The notes: a model not told the origin generated them from the letters alone. Shown: positions 10,499 to 19,323, counted from the stretch's first letter. The stretch is 64,000 nucleotides of DNA from Paraburkholderia kururiensis JCM 10599 = LMG 19447 (GCF_003986935.1 NZ_RJZE01000031.1:1-64000), one strand, 5' to 3'. Made by a program: numbers and translations.

Positions 10499-11254
10499 TC
10501 AGGCGACCACGATTTCCGGGCCGCGCGCCGTGATCGCCTTCGCGATGGCGCGCTCCGGCGCGAGTTCGGTCACGACGTAACGCACGCTCTCGAAGCCGTT
10601 GATGCGCACGGGCGTGACGCGGCCGAACTTCGAATGGTCCGCCACCACGATGGCCGTGCCGGCCGCGCCCAGCATGCGGCTGCGCACTTCGGCCACCATC
10701 CGCGAATAGTCGGTCAGATAGCCTTCGGTCGTGATACCGCCCGCGCCCACGAACGCGAAATCGGCGTGGTATTGCGCGAGTTGCTGCACAGTGTCGAGCC
10801 CGAAGGCGGCGTCTTCGCTGTCCGAAAGCTCGCCGCCCAGCAGCGTCACGCGATTGTCGTTGCGGCGGCCCAGCAGCAGCGCGATGCGCCAGTCGTTGGT
10901 ATAGACGGTGAGCCGGTGGTGCGCCGTGAGCGCGCGCGCCACCGCATGCGTGGTGCTGCCCGAATCGATGATGACGGACACGCCGTCGGGCACCAGTTGC
11001 GCCGCGCGTTCGCCGATGGCGCGCTTCGCGCCGGCATTCGCGGCTTCGCGCACGTCGAGGTCGGGTTCGCGGCGCTCGTTGGAAAGCGCGCCGCCGTGTG
11101 TCGTCACGATCAGGCCGCGGCCGGCCAGGGTATTGAGATCGCGCCGGATGGTTTCGCGCGAGACGTTCAGCTCGCGTACCAGTTCGGCCACCGAGAGTGC
11201 GCCGTGCTTCGCGACCTGCGTAAGGATGTATTGATGACGTTGTTCTGCGAGCAT
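10499..11254 (-). CDS. DeoR/GlpR-family transcriptional regulator
   Basis: A 251-residue regulator. It has an N-terminal DeoR-type helix-turn-helix (about 20-57, with VSRETIRRDLNTL) and a C-terminal sugar-phosphate-isomerase-like sensor domain (about 75-250) with DSGSTTHA and VADHSKFGR. Members usually sense phosphorylated sugars or similar phosphate esters. It is convergent with phnW and stops at the next base, so it may belong functionally to the phosphonate locus or simply flank it. A candidate promoter lies at 11302-11330. No strong Shine-Dalgarno is seen before the ATG at 11254. Confidence 0.88.
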   Translation of the reverse strand: MLAEQRHQYILTQVAKHGALSVAELVRELNVSRETIRRDLNTLAGRGLIVTTHGGALSNERREPDLDVREAANAGAKRAIGERAAQLVPDGVSVIIDSGSTTHAVARALTAHHRLTVYTNDWRIALLLGRRNDNRVTLLGGELSDSEDAAFGLDTVQQLAQYHADFAFVGAGGITTEGYLTDYSRMVAEVRSRMLGAAGTAIVVADHSKFGRVTPVRINGFESVRYVVTELAPERAIAKAITARGPEIVVA

Positions 11255-11301
11255 CGCGTTGTCCGGGCCCCGGGGCAGCAGCGGTAAGGTTGAGCCGCCG
11301 T

Positions 11302-11330
11302 ATTGTATTACGTGAAACCGCGCGACAGAA
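11302..11330 (-). promoter_or_regulatory. candidate promoter of the DeoR-type regulator
   Basis: On the minus strand a -10 TACAAT (11307-11302) is preceded by a 17-base spacer and a weak -35 TTCTGT (11330-11325). It lies about 50 bases upstream of the ATG at 11254. Confidence 0.4.
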
Positions 11331-11415
11331 TGCGTGCCCCGGCATGAAAAACCCCATGCGAGCGGCCTGCGCCAAGGCGTCCAGCCTGCTGGAACGCAGC
11401 CCTCGCGACGCTCGC

Positions 11416-11484
11416 GGTTAGGGTCGTGGTTAGGCCCAGGGTTACGCCTTGGTTACGCTCGGGTGACGCCCTGGTTACTCCCTT
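11416..11484. repeat. six direct repeats of 11-12 bp (GGTTA core)
   Basis: Copies start at 11416, 11428, 11440, 11451, 11462 and 11473, and each begins GGTTA or GGTGA followed by GG or CGC. The period is one helical turn. They lie between the divergent DeoR-type and UbiB-like genes (intergenic 11255-11627), about 150 bases from each start. The arrangement resembles stacked binding sites on one face of the DNA. Confidence 0.7.
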
Positions 11485-11627
11485 GTATGCGGCGCTGAGC
11501 GCAAACCCTGATGCCCCGCCCCACTGCGTTCCCTGTTACCCTCAACGCTCCGATTGCGTGTCGAAGACCCGCACGCGCGCCGCCTTGCAGGCGGCACCGT
11601 CGCTCTTCCGCTGCTTTCCTGCATTCC

Positions 11628-13199
11628 ATGCGTTCCATGCGTTCACTGTTCCGTCGCTTCCTGCTCGTCCTGTGTGCCTTGCGTTACGGCGCCCGCCTGC
11701 TCCGGCGCGCGGCGCCCGAGCACCACAAGCTCCACTGGTTCGTCACGCTTGTCTCGAGCATGCACGAGGCCGGCAACGTGCCGCCGGGACTCGCCGCTGC
11801 GCTGCCGCGTCTCGCGCCGGTCGCCGGTGCATTCGCCGAGGCGCTTGCCGCACATCCCGAACTGGCGCAGAGCACGCTGCACGACGCGCTCGACGCCGTC
11901 GCACATCTCGAAGAGCCGCTTGCCCCCGCCGCCACCGAGGCCGCGCTGCACACCGCCTTCGGCCGCCCGCTCGCCGACCTCTTCACCTCGATCGATCTCA
12001 CGCCCGTGCACACGGGCTTCTGCGAGCAGACCCACATCGCGCAGCTCGCCGTGCCGGTCAACGGCCATCGCACCGTGGCCATCAAGCTGCTGCGCGAGCA
12101 CGAAGTCGAACAGGTGGGCGACGAAGCCGCGTTGCTGCGCGGCGCCGCCAACTGGATGGAACGCTTCTTCGCCGCCGCTCGCCGGCTCAACGCGCAGACG
12201 CTCGCGGAGTCGTTCACGCAAGATATTCAGCGCCGCTTCGATCTGCGCGAGCAGGCCGCCAGCCTCAGCCAGACCGGTCGCCAGTTCGAAGGCGACGCGC
12301 GGCTCGTCGTGCCCGACGTGATCTGGGAACTGTGCACGGCGCGCACGCTCGTCGTGCAGCACGTCGAAGCGGTGCCGGCTCTCGACATCGCAGCGCTGCA
12401 CGCGCACCACGTGAACGTAGCCGAAGTGGCCGTGCATCTGATCGAGGTCGTGACGCAGCAGGCGTTCGAGCACGGCTTCTTTCATGCGGCGCTCGACGCG
12501 AGACGCGTGCGCGTGAGCGTGGAGCCCGAGAGCCGCGGGCGGCTCGTGCTGGCCGAGTTCGCCGTGATGTCGAGCCTCTCGTCGCCGGAGCGCGACTTCT
12601 TCGTGCACGGCGCCACCGCGCTCTTCGAACAGGATTACGGACGGCTTGCGCAGATCCACCAGGCCGCCGGCCACGTGCCCGCTCAGACGCGCACGGAACA
12701 GCTCGAAGCCGAACTGCGCACGCGCAGCGAGGCCCATTTCGCAGCCGCCCCCGAAGACCGTTCGGCGGGCGCGGCGTTCCACCATCTGCTGCACGCTGTG
12801 CAGCCATTCGACGGCGCCGTGCCCGCGCGGCTCGTCACCGCGCAGCGGGCCTTTAGCCAGGCCGAGACGCTTGCGCGCACCCTCAATCCCGAGATCGATT
12901 CGTGGAACATCGCGAAAAGCGTGCTGGCCGATATCGCGCGGCGCGATCTGGGCCATCGTGGCTGGATCGCGCGGCTCTCGCGCGAACTGCCGCACCTCGC
13001 GCACATGGTGCCGCGCATGCCGCAACTGCTCGTGCGCTATCTGGAGCACGAGCATCGCGCGGATCGCAGTGAAACGCGGCTGCGGCTTGCCGCGGACATC
13101 CGGCGCGAGCATCAGCGCACGCGTGCGCTGCTGTGGGCCTGCGCGCTCTGCGGCGGCGTGCTGGGCGCCAGCGCGATCGTGCTGACCGTGGTTCGCTGA
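11628..13199 (+). CDS. degenerate ABC1/UbiB-like kinase-fold protein
   Basis: A 523-residue protein related to the ABC1/ADCK/UbiB family, which supports ubiquinone synthesis. The ATP-lysine motif VAIKLLR is kept (Lys about 153). The catalytic and metal-binding motif, usually HAD.HPGN, reads HAALDARR (about 286-293), so the metal-binding Asp and Asn are missing. The N-terminal KxGQ-type segment is also not recognisable. One membrane helix closes the C-terminus (CGGVLGASAIVLTVV). This points to a pseudokinase or a diverged paralogue; the true UbiB should be elsewhere. ATGs occur at 11628 and 11637, and neither has a clear ribosome binding site. Confidence 0.75.
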   Translation: MRSMRSLFRRFLLVLCALRYGARLLRRAAPEHHKLHWFVTLVSSMHEAGNVPPGLAAALPRLAPVAGAFAEALAAHPELAQSTLHDALDAVAHLEEPLAPAATEAALHTAFGRPLADLFTSIDLTPVHTGFCEQTHIAQLAVPVNGHRTVAIKLLREHEVEQVGDEAALLRGAANWMERFFAAARRLNAQTLAESFTQDIQRRFDLREQAASLSQTGRQFEGDARLVVPDVIWELCTARTLVVQHVEAVPALDIAALHAHHVNVAEVAVHLIEVVTQQAFEHGFFHAALDARRVRVSVEPESRGRLVLAEFAVMSSLSSPERDFFVHGATALFEQDYGRLAQIHQAAGHVPAQTRTEQLEAELRTRSEAHFAAAPEDRSAGAAFHHLLHAVQPFDGAVPARLVTAQRAFSQAETLARTLNPEIDSWNIAKSVLADIARRDLGHRGWIARLSRELPHLAHMVPRMPQLLVRYLEHEHRADRSETRLRLAADIRREHQRTRALLWACALCGGVLGASAIVLTVVR

Positions 13200-13245
13200 A
13201 GGAAAACGGCGCGGCGCTTGCGGGAATGCACCGCCCAGCGCCGGC

Positions 13246-14670
13246 CTAAATCACTTTGCCCGGATTGAGAATCCCGTTCGGATCGAGCGCGCGCTTGATC
13301 GCGGCCATTGCAGCCAGTTCTTCGGGCGAGCGCGACACCGGCAGAAACTCCCTCTTGAGCAAACCGATGCCGTGCTCCGCCGAAACGGAGCCGCCATACG
13401 GCGCGAGCATGGCGTAGACGAACGCGTAGACGTCGTGATGCGAAACGCCGGGCACCGAGTGTCCATCCACGGTCACGTGCAGATTCGAGTCGCCGATATG
13501 CCCGAAGAAATACGAGCGATTGCCGGGCCACCGGCGATCCAGTTCGGCGCGGCAATGATCGACGAAGCGCCCGATGTCGCCAATCGGCAGGCTCACGTCG
13601 AAGTTGACGGGATCGAGCCGCGCCGGAAACTCCGCCGTGCATTCGCGAATGGCCCACAGCGCGCGGGCATCGGCCACCGTCTGCGCGATCACGGCGTCGC
13701 GGATGGCGCCGTCTTCCAGCGCCTCGCCGAGCAGCGTGGCGAACCGCTCGCCGCCGTCGGCCGCATCGAAGCTCGTGTGCTCCACGAGCGCATAGAGCGG
13801 GTGCGCCGTGGCAAACGGCGAGCGAGCGCTTGCCGTGAGCGCGACGCCAAAGTCGAAGAAGTCCGGCCACATGATCTCGAATGCGCCGATGTCGTTGCCC
13901 ACCCGCGCCGATAACCGCCGCAGCAGACTCACCACGGCATCGTAGCTTTCGAGCGCGACGAGCGCCGTATGCCGCGCCGCGCGTCGCGGCTGCAGGCGCA
14001 ACACGGCGCGCGTGATGATGCCGAGCGTGCCTTCGGAGCCGATGAAGAGCTGCTTCAGGTCGTAGCCGGTGTTGTTCTTCACCATCTTGTTCATCGAACT
14101 CAGCACGGCGCCGCTCGCGAGCACGGCTTCGAGCCCGAGCACCTGCTCGCGCGCCGTGCCCGACTGGATCACGCGATTGCCGCCCGCATTCGTCGCGAGG
14201 TTGCCGCCGATCTGGCACGAGCCGCGCGCCCCGAGGTCCAGCGCAAGTTCGAAACCCGCCGCCTCGGCCGCTTCCTGCGCAGCCTGCAGCGTCGTGCCCG
14301 CGCGCACGGTCAGGGTGGCCGCGGCGCGGTCGATCTCTTCCACGCCCGCGAGGCGGTCGAGCGCAATCGCGATGTCGGTGGCGCGCGCCACAGCGCCTGC
14401 CGCGAGTCCCGTCATGCCGCCTTGCGGCACCACGGGCTGACGCGCAGCGTTGCAGATGGCGAGCGCTCGCGAAACGTCATCGGTCGTGCGCGGCAGCAGC
14501 AGCGCCGCGGGACGCGCCGGGGCGTGATGCGTCCAGTCCGTCATGGAACGCTCGCCAATTTCGTCGCCTGTGCGCACCGCGTCGTTGCCCAAGGCCTCGC
14601 GCAGCGCCGCGAGAGTCGATGCAAGCGAAGCGCTCTCGCTCTCGCCCGCGCCCGCGCCCGAATCCGTCAT
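13246..14670 (-). CDS. FAD-linked oxidase (GlcD/D-2-hydroxyacid dehydrogenase type)
   Basis: A 474-residue VAO-family flavoprotein. The N-terminal FAD-binding domain shows QGGMTGLAAG near residue 83, the region GGNLATNAGGNR and GSEGTLGIIT. The C-terminal FAD-oxidase domain ends AEHGIGLLKRE and NPNGILNPGKV-like sequence. Relatives oxidise D-lactate, glycolate or D-2-hydroxyglutarate, with electrons passed to quinone or an electron-transfer protein. Its start overlaps the stop of the preceding oxygenase gene by four bases (14667-14670), so the pair is co-translated. I infer that it oxidises the hydroxy product made by, or linked to, that oxygenase. The exact substrate is unknown. Confidence 0.85.
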   Translation of the reverse strand: MTDSGAGAGESESASLASTLAALREALGNDAVRTGDEIGERSMTDWTHHAPARPAALLLPRTTDDVSRALAICNAARQPVVPQGGMTGLAAGAVARATDIAIALDRLAGVEEIDRAAATLTVRAGTTLQAAQEAAEAAGFELALDLGARGSCQIGGNLATNAGGNRVIQSGTAREQVLGLEAVLASGAVLSSMNKMVKNNTGYDLKQLFIGSEGTLGIITRAVLRLQPRRAARHTALVALESYDAVVSLLRRLSARVGNDIGAFEIMWPDFFDFGVALTASARSPFATAHPLYALVEHTSFDAADGGERFATLLGEALEDGAIRDAVIAQTVADARALWAIRECTAEFPARLDPVNFDVSLPIGDIGRFVDHCRAELDRRWPGNRSYFFGHIGDSNLHVTVDGHSVPGVSHHDVYAFVYAMLAPYGGSVSAEHGIGLLKREFLPVSRSPEELAAMAAIKRALDPNGILNPGKVI

Positions 14671-15674
14671 GCCGTTTTCTCCTGTTGTCCTGGGTGTTGC
14701 TGTTGCTGGGCCGCGAGTTTTTTGCGATAGCCCATCGAATCGTTGATGCGCCCAAGGATGTAGTCGCCCGCCGCCACAGGCGGATAGCGCACTTCGGCGG
14801 CCGACGTGCCCAGATCGCGCGGGTCGACCGTCGCACTGTACGTCGGATCGTAGAAGGTCGCGATGGAATAGCGCTCGCGGCCCGATGCATTGATCACGCG
14901 GTGCAGCGTGGAGCGGAAACGGTCGTTGGTCCAGCGCGCGAGCAGATCGCCCACGTTCACCACGAAGCTACCCGCCATGGGCGGCGCATCGACCCACGTT
15001 TCGTTCGCGATCTCGCGCACCTGAAGCCCGCCCACCTGGTCTTGCCACAAGAGCGTGATGCAGCCGTAGTCCGTGTGCGGCGCGACGCCGAACTGGTCTT
15101 CGTCGGACTGCGGCGGCTGGGGCGGGTAGTAGACCATCTGCGTGCGCTGCATCCGCTTCGTATAGCGCGAGGCGAAGAAGTGTTCGTCAATGCCGAGCCC
15201 TACGGCCACCGCGCGCAGCAGGTCCGCGCCGCACTGCGCGACGGCTTCGTAGTAGCCATAGAGCACCGGCTGCAGCGACGGCATGAAGTCCGGCCAGTTG
15301 TTCGGCCCGCGCAAGGCCTGGCCCGCGAGCACGTCGGGATCGTCTTCGGGCAACTCCAGGCCGATGCTGAAGAACTCCTTGTAGTCGGGGCGCGTCGCCT
15401 GGTACATCGTGGCGTCGCCGAGCGAATTGAAACCGCGGTGCCGTTTGTTGACCGCCGCGCGCCGCTTCGTTTCCACCGGAAACGCGAAGAACGTGCGCGC
15501 GGCTTCCTCGGCCGCGTCGATCACGTGCTGCGGCACGCCGTGATTCACGATGTAGAAGAAGCCGATCGTCGTGCACGCGTCGTAAATCTCGCGGCCCGCG
15601 CGCGCGAGCGCGGCGGCGTCGCCCGCGCGCACGCCGGCGAAGTCGATCACGGGAATGGTGGCAACGGACGGCAT
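14667..15674 (-). CDS. 2OG-Fe(II)/isopenicillin-N-synthase-family oxygenase
   Basis: A 335-residue non-haem iron oxygenase. The N-terminal DIOX_N domain starts IPVIDFAGV and includes GFFYIVNHGVP. The catalytic domain carries His200, Asp202 and His258 for iron and Arg268-x-Ser270 for the co-substrate carboxylate. The start at 15674 is preceded by GAGGAG at six bases, and 31 extra in-frame codons upstream are rejected. It leads a two-gene operon with the FAD oxidase and is divergent from an amino-acid importer. A HutC-type operator lies on its predicted -10. The substrate is unknown; the context suggests a polar amino acid or a derivative of one. Confidence 0.87.
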   Translation of the reverse strand: MPSVATIPVIDFAGVRAGDAAALARAGREIYDACTTIGFFYIVNHGVPQHVIDAAEEAARTFFAFPVETKRRAAVNKRHRGFNSLGDATMYQATRPDYKEFFSIGLELPEDDPDVLAGQALRGPNNWPDFMPSLQPVLYGYYEAVAQCGADLLRAVAVGLGIDEHFFASRYTKRMQRTQMVYYPPQPPQSDEDQFGVAPHTDYGCITLLWQDQVGGLQVREIANETWVDAPPMAGSFVVNVGDLLARWTNDRFRSTLHRVINASGRERYSIATFYDPTYSATVDPRDLGTSAAEVRYPPVAAGDYILGRINDSMGYRKKLAAQQQQHPGQQEKTA

Positions 15675-15724
15675 CGGCGGCTCCTCGAATGGGCTTCTGG
15701 GGTACGTAAGGCGCAGGTATCGAA

Positions 15725-15738
15725 GCGGTATATACCGC
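15725..15738. promoter_or_regulatory. HutC-type operator 1, over the oxygenase promoter
   Basis: GCGGTATATACCGC is a perfect 14-bp palindrome. Its core GTATATAC fits the published operator consensus of the HutC subfamily of GntR regulators (GT-N-TA-N-AC). On the minus strand it contains a -10 TATACC, with TTGCGG 17 bases upstream as -35. Binding would therefore repress the oxygenase and FAD oxidase genes. Confidence 0.7.
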
Positions 15739-15867
15739 CAAAACGCCGGCCGCAAGCTGCATCGCAATGCGTGTTTTCACGGAGCCGCAAGCGCTTGCCG
15801 GATAGCGCGCGCAAGGCCGCGCGTGGCCGTTTATCCCTGCGGTTTTTATTTTTTTCGCGCCAAACCT

Positions 15868-15881
15868 GCGGTATATACTGC
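15868..15881. promoter_or_regulatory. HutC-type operator 2, over the importer promoter
   Basis: GCGGTATATACTGC differs from operator 1 by one base. On the plus strand it contains the -10 TATACT (15874-15879) of a promoter reading into the binding-protein gene that starts at 15946; the -35 is weak and T-rich. The regulator encoded at 19324-20115 is of the matching subfamily. Confidence 0.7.
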
Positions 15882-15945
15882 GCCGCATACTCGCGCCGCT
15901 TCGCGTTCCCGCGCGACTTTCGCTTTGCCACCCGGAGAGAGACCC

Positions 15946-16773
15946 ATGAAGATCGCTGCAGGCTGGAAGCGTGGTTTGCTGATGCTCGCGCTGTGTTCCG
16001 CGAGCCTCGCGGCCTACGCCGAAGATCAGCTCACGAAGGTGAAGAAAGCCGGCGAGCTCGTTGTCGGCACCGAGATGCAGTTCGCGCCGTTCGACTTCCT
16101 CGAAAACGGCCAGCAGGCGGGCTTCAACAAAGACCTGTTCGCCGAGGTGGGCAAGGAACTCGGCGTGAAGGTGCGCTTCATCGACCTGCCGTGGCCGAGC
16201 GTGCTGCCGGGCCTCGAAGCGGGCAAGTTCGACATGGTGGGCGGCCCGCTCACAGTCACGAAGGCGCGCATGGAGCGCTACACGTACACGCTGCCCATCG
16301 CCGACGCCACCGACGCGCTGCTCAAGCGCGCCAACGACACCAGCATCAAGCAGTCGTCCGACATCGCGGGCAAGACCGTGGGCGCGGGCAAGGGCTCGGC
16401 GCAGCTCGATCAGTTGAAGAGCTATGTCGCCACGCTGCCGAAGGCGCCGGAGATTCGCGAATACGTGGACAACAACCAGGCCTACGCGGACCTCGCCGCC
16501 GGGCGCATCGTGGCCGTGGCCAACTCGATGACCAACATCGCCTACGTGGCCAAGCAGCGGCCCGAAACGTTCGCGGTGGTGCAGCCGCCGTTCGGCGCGA
16601 AGGTCTACTTCGCGTACTGCCTGCGCAAGGACGCCGACAGCAAGCCGCTCGCCGACGCCTTCAACGCGGCGCTCGTGAAGATGAACAAGGACGGCCGGCT
16701 CGCGGCGCTGCAGAAGAAGTGGTTCGGCGTCGCGATGGACGTGCCCTCCACGATGCCCTCCCCGAACTACTGA
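15946..16773 (+). CDS. polar amino-acid ABC transporter, periplasmic binding protein
   Basis: A 276-residue family 3 solute-binding protein. The signal peptide (charged start KIAAGWKRG, hydrophobic LLMLALCSASLAA, cleavage after AYA) is followed by the typical lead-in LTKVKKAGELVVGTE. The start at 15946 has GGAGAGA at good spacing. It opens the importer operon and is divergent from the oxygenase gene across a 271-base control region with two operators. The ligand would be a polar or basic amino acid or a related compound, but the family alone does not settle which. Confidence 0.88.
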   Translation: MKIAAGWKRGLLMLALCSASLAAYAEDQLTKVKKAGELVVGTEMQFAPFDFLENGQQAGFNKDLFAEVGKELGVKVRFIDLPWPSVLPGLEAGKFDMVGGPLTVTKARMERYTYTLPIADATDALLKRANDTSIKQSSDIAGKTVGAGKGSAQLDQLKSYVATLPKAPEIREYVDNNQAYADLAAGRIVAVANSMTNIAYVAKQRPETFAVVQPPFGAKVYFAYCLRKDADSKPLADAFNAALVKMNKDGRLAALQKKWFGVAMDVPSTMPSPNY

Positions 16774-16782
16774 ACTCCTGAC

Positions 16783-17433
16783 ATGTTCAGCCTGAGCGCG
16801 TTCGTGCAGGGGCTGCCGCTGCTGCTGCACGCGGCGGTGGCCACTGTCTCGATTTCGCTCGCCGGGCTCGTGATCGGCTTCTTCGTCGCGGTGGGCGTGT
16901 GCGCGGCGCGGCTTTCGTCGCATCGCGCCGCACGGCTTTTTGCCGGCGCCTACGTGTTCTTCTTTCGCGGCGTGCCGATGCTCGTGCAACTGCTGCTGGT
17001 CTACTACCTGCTGCCGTTCGCGGGCATCAACGTGCCGCCGCTCGTGGCCGCCATCAGCGCCGTGTCGCTCTGTTCGGCCTCGTACATTTCCGAGATTCTG
17101 CGCGGCGGATTCCTCAGCATTCCGCCTGGACAGATCGAGGCCGCGCGGCTGCTCGGGCTCAATGCGTTCGATACGTTGCGCCGCATTCTCGTGCCGCAGG
17201 CGTTTCGCCTCACGCTGCCTTCGCTCGTCAACGAGATGGTGCTGCTCATCAAGGCGTCGTCGCTGATTTCCGTGGTGGGCGTGGCCGAAATTACGCGCAC
17301 GGCGCAGAACATCGCCGCGAGCACGTATCGTCCGCTCGAAGCCTACGTCGCCGCGGGGCTCATCTACTTCGTGATCTGCGGCACGCTCGCGCTCGTGGCG
17401 CACGCCGCCGACGAACGCCTGCAGCACAGCTAG
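16783..17433 (+). CDS. polar amino-acid ABC transporter, permease 1
   Basis: A 216-residue HisM/GlnP-type inner-membrane permease with five hydrophobic helices. The sequence FRGVPMLVQLLLVYYLLPF is characteristic of the family, as is the EAA loop around AARLLGLNAFDTLRRILVPQ. It begins nine bases after the binding-protein stop and is followed by a second permease after about 27 bases. The two should form the heterodimeric channel. Confidence 0.9.
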   Translation: MFSLSAFVQGLPLLLHAAVATVSISLAGLVIGFFVAVGVCAARLSSHRAARLFAGAYVFFFRGVPMLVQLLLVYYLLPFAGINVPPLVAAISAVSLCSASYISEILRGGFLSIPPGQIEAARLLGLNAFDTLRRILVPQAFRLTLPSLVNEMVLLIKASSLISVVGVAEITRTAQNIAASTYRPLEAYVAAGLIYFVICGTLALVAHAADERLQHS

Positions 17434-17460
17434 CGCTTGCCGCCCACCGCACACACCGCC

Positions 17461-18123
17461 ATGCAGCAGCTCGATCCCACCGTCATCACGCACAACCTGC
17501 CCGCCATCGGCGCGGGCTTCGCGATGACGCTCGGCACGTGGCTTGCCGGCGTCGCCATCGGCATCGTGCTCGGCTTCGTGATCGCGCTGCTGCAACTCTT
17601 CTGCGGACGATGGGTGCGCGGCGCGTTGCGCGTCTACATCGAACTGCTGCGCGGCACGCCGTTTCTCGTGCAGCTGTTCCTGCTCTACTACGGCGGGCCG
17701 TCATTCGGCATCACGCTCGAACCGCTCACCGCGGGCGTGCTCGGGCTCGGCGTGTACGGCAGCGCCTATTTCGCCGAGGTGTTTCGCGCGGGCTTTCGTT
17801 CCGTGCCGCGCGGACATCTGGAAGCGGCGTCGTGCCTCGGCTTCACGCGCTGGCAAGCGGTGTGGCGCATCCAGCTGCCGCAGATGGCCGTGCTGATCGT
17901 GCCGGCGCTCGTGAACCTCATCATCGTGCTGAGCAAGGAAACGGCGGTGCTTTCGATCGTCACCGTGCCCGAGCTGACGTTCGTGCTGACCGGCATCGGC
18001 TCCGCCACGTTCGCCTTCGTCGAAACGCTGCTCGCGCTGTGCGTCTGCTATCTCGTGCTGGTGGAACTCGCGTCGCGCACCGGGCAGTGGGCCGAGGCGC
18101 GGCTCGCACGGTTTATGGCCTGA
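17461..18123 (+). CDS. polar amino-acid ABC transporter, permease 2
   Basis: A 220-residue HisQ/GlnP-type permease. ELLRGTPFLVQLFLLYYGG and the EAA loop AASCLGFTRWQAVWRIQLPQ are visible. The ATG at 17461 is chosen; a TTG at 17437 would add eight residues. Neither has an obvious ribosome binding site, so coupling to permease 1 is likely. The gene ends just before a strong hairpin that separates it from the ATPase gene. Confidence 0.9.
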   Translation: MQQLDPTVITHNLPAIGAGFAMTLGTWLAGVAIGIVLGFVIALLQLFCGRWVRGALRVYIELLRGTPFLVQLFLLYYGGPSFGITLEPLTAGVLGLGVYGSAYFAEVFRAGFRSVPRGHLEAASCLGFTRWQAVWRIQLPQMAVLIVPALVNLIIVLSKETAVLSIVTVPELTFVLTGIGSATFAFVETLLALCVCYLVLVELASRTGQWAEARLARFMA

Positions 18124-18144
18124 GCGTGAAGACTGCCTTCACGC
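18124..18144 (+). other. stem-loop after permease 2
   Basis: GCGTGAAG (18124-18131) and CTTCACGC (18137-18144) form a perfect 8-bp stem with a 5-base loop starting at the base after the stop codon. There is no U-run, so it is more likely an mRNA processing or stabilising element between the permease and ATPase genes than a terminator. Confidence 0.5.
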
Positions 18145-18267
18145 GCCTCGCGCTCTGACTGCTGCCTCACAACTTGCTGTCTCACGATTGCCTGCCTCGC
18201 GATTCCCGGCCCGATCGCCAGCAAAGCGGAACATCCTGGAAGGATCCGGAACAAGCGGAACAACCCG

Positions 18268-19143
18268 ATGAACGTCATGACCGACCTGCCCTCCTCCTCT
18301 TCCGGCGCGCCGGCGCAAGCCACCGGCCGCGCGACGCCGCTCATCGAAGTGCGCGGGCTCGGCAAGCGCTTTGGCGACGTCGAAGTGCTGCGCGGCGTGA
18401 ACCTGGACATTGCGCGCTCCGAAGTGGTCTGCATCATCGGGCCATCCGGTTCGGGCAAAAGCACGCTGCTGCGCTGCCTCGCCGCGCTCGAAACCTACGA
18501 CGAGGGCGAGGTGCTCATCGAAGGGCAACTGCTCGGCTATAGCGAACGCAACGGCCGGCGGGTGCGCGCCACAGCGGCCGAGATCAACCGCGTGCGGCGC
18601 AACGTGGGCATGGTGTTCCAGCAGTTCAACCTGTGGCCGCACATGACGGCGCTCGGCAACGTCATGGAAGCGCTTGTGCGCGTGCGCGGCCTGCCGCACG
18701 ACGAAGCACGGCGCCGCGCGGGCGCGATGCTGGAAACCGTGGGCCTTTCGCACAAGGGCGACGCCTACCCCGCGAAGCTTTCGGGCGGCCAGCAGCAGCG
18801 CGTGGCCATAGCCCGCGCGCTCGCCATGGAGCCGCACATCATGCTGTTCGACGAGCCGACGTCCGCGCTCGACCCCGAGCTCGTCGGCGAAGTGCTGCAG
18901 GTGATGAAGCAGCTTGCGCGCGACGGCATGACGATGGCCGTCGTCACGCACGAAATGGGTTTTGCGGCGCAGGTAGCCGACAAGGTCGTGTTCATCGACC
19001 AGGGCCGCATCGCCGTGCAAGGCAATCCGCGCGAGGTGTTTCACGACGCGTCGCATCCGCGGCTGCGGCAGTTTCTGCAGAACTACTTCGACCGCAATGC
19101 GTTCTGGACGCGCGCGGAAGACGCGGGCCCGGGCGCGGCATGA
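18268..19143 (+). CDS. polar amino-acid ABC transporter, ATP-binding protein
   Basis: A 291-residue HisP/GlnQ-type ATPase. Walker [10 protein letters not shown] is at about 58-66, followed by the Q-loop [16 protein letters not shown], the signature [15 protein letters not shown], Walker [13 protein letters not shown] and the H-loop THEMGFA. The first 25 residues are a variable tail. It completes the importer begun at 15946 although 144 bases and a hairpin separate it from permease 2. Confidence 0.9.
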   Translation: MNVMTDLPSSSSGAPAQATGRATPLIEVRGLGKRFGDVEVLRGVNLDIARSEVVCIIGPSGSGKSTLLRCLAALETYDEGEVLIEGQLLGYSERNGRRVRATAAEINRVRRNVGMVFQQFNLWPHMTALGNVMEALVRVRGLPHDEARRRAGAMLETVGLSHKGDAYPAKLSGGQQQRVAIARALAMEPHIMLFDEPTSALDPELVGEVLQVMKQLARDGMTMAVVTHEMGFAAQVADKVVFIDQGRIAVQGNPREVFHDASHPRLRQFLQNYFDRNAFWTRAEDAGPGAA

Positions 19144-19196
19144 TGGCGAACGGCGGGCATCGCGGCGACTGTTGCGCCCGGTGCGCTGGGCACGGC

Positions 19197-19225
19197 ATGA
19201 GCCTCAAAGGCTTGGCGAGGCTCAT
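19197..19225 (+). terminator. possible terminator hairpin after the importer operon
   Basis: ATGAGCCTC (19197-19205) and GAGGCTCAT (19217-19225) form a perfect 9-bp stem with an 11-base loop, 54 bases after the ATPase stop and before the regulator gene. No U-run follows, so termination strength is uncertain. Confidence 0.4.
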
Positions 19226-19323
19226 CCGCGGCACGCGTCGCTGTTGCGCGTGCTATCCGCGCGCGTGCCCAACGCGAGCTTTATCGACGCATTACACGCA
19301 TCACTGAACGAGGAGGCTGCGCG

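Noticed and set aside
14667-15674. The IPNS-type oxygenase as the missing hydroxylase for the PhnZ-like protein
   Set aside because: It belongs to a different oxygenase subfamily from PhyH-like PhnY*, lies about 14 kb away and is tied by operators to the amino-acid importer island.
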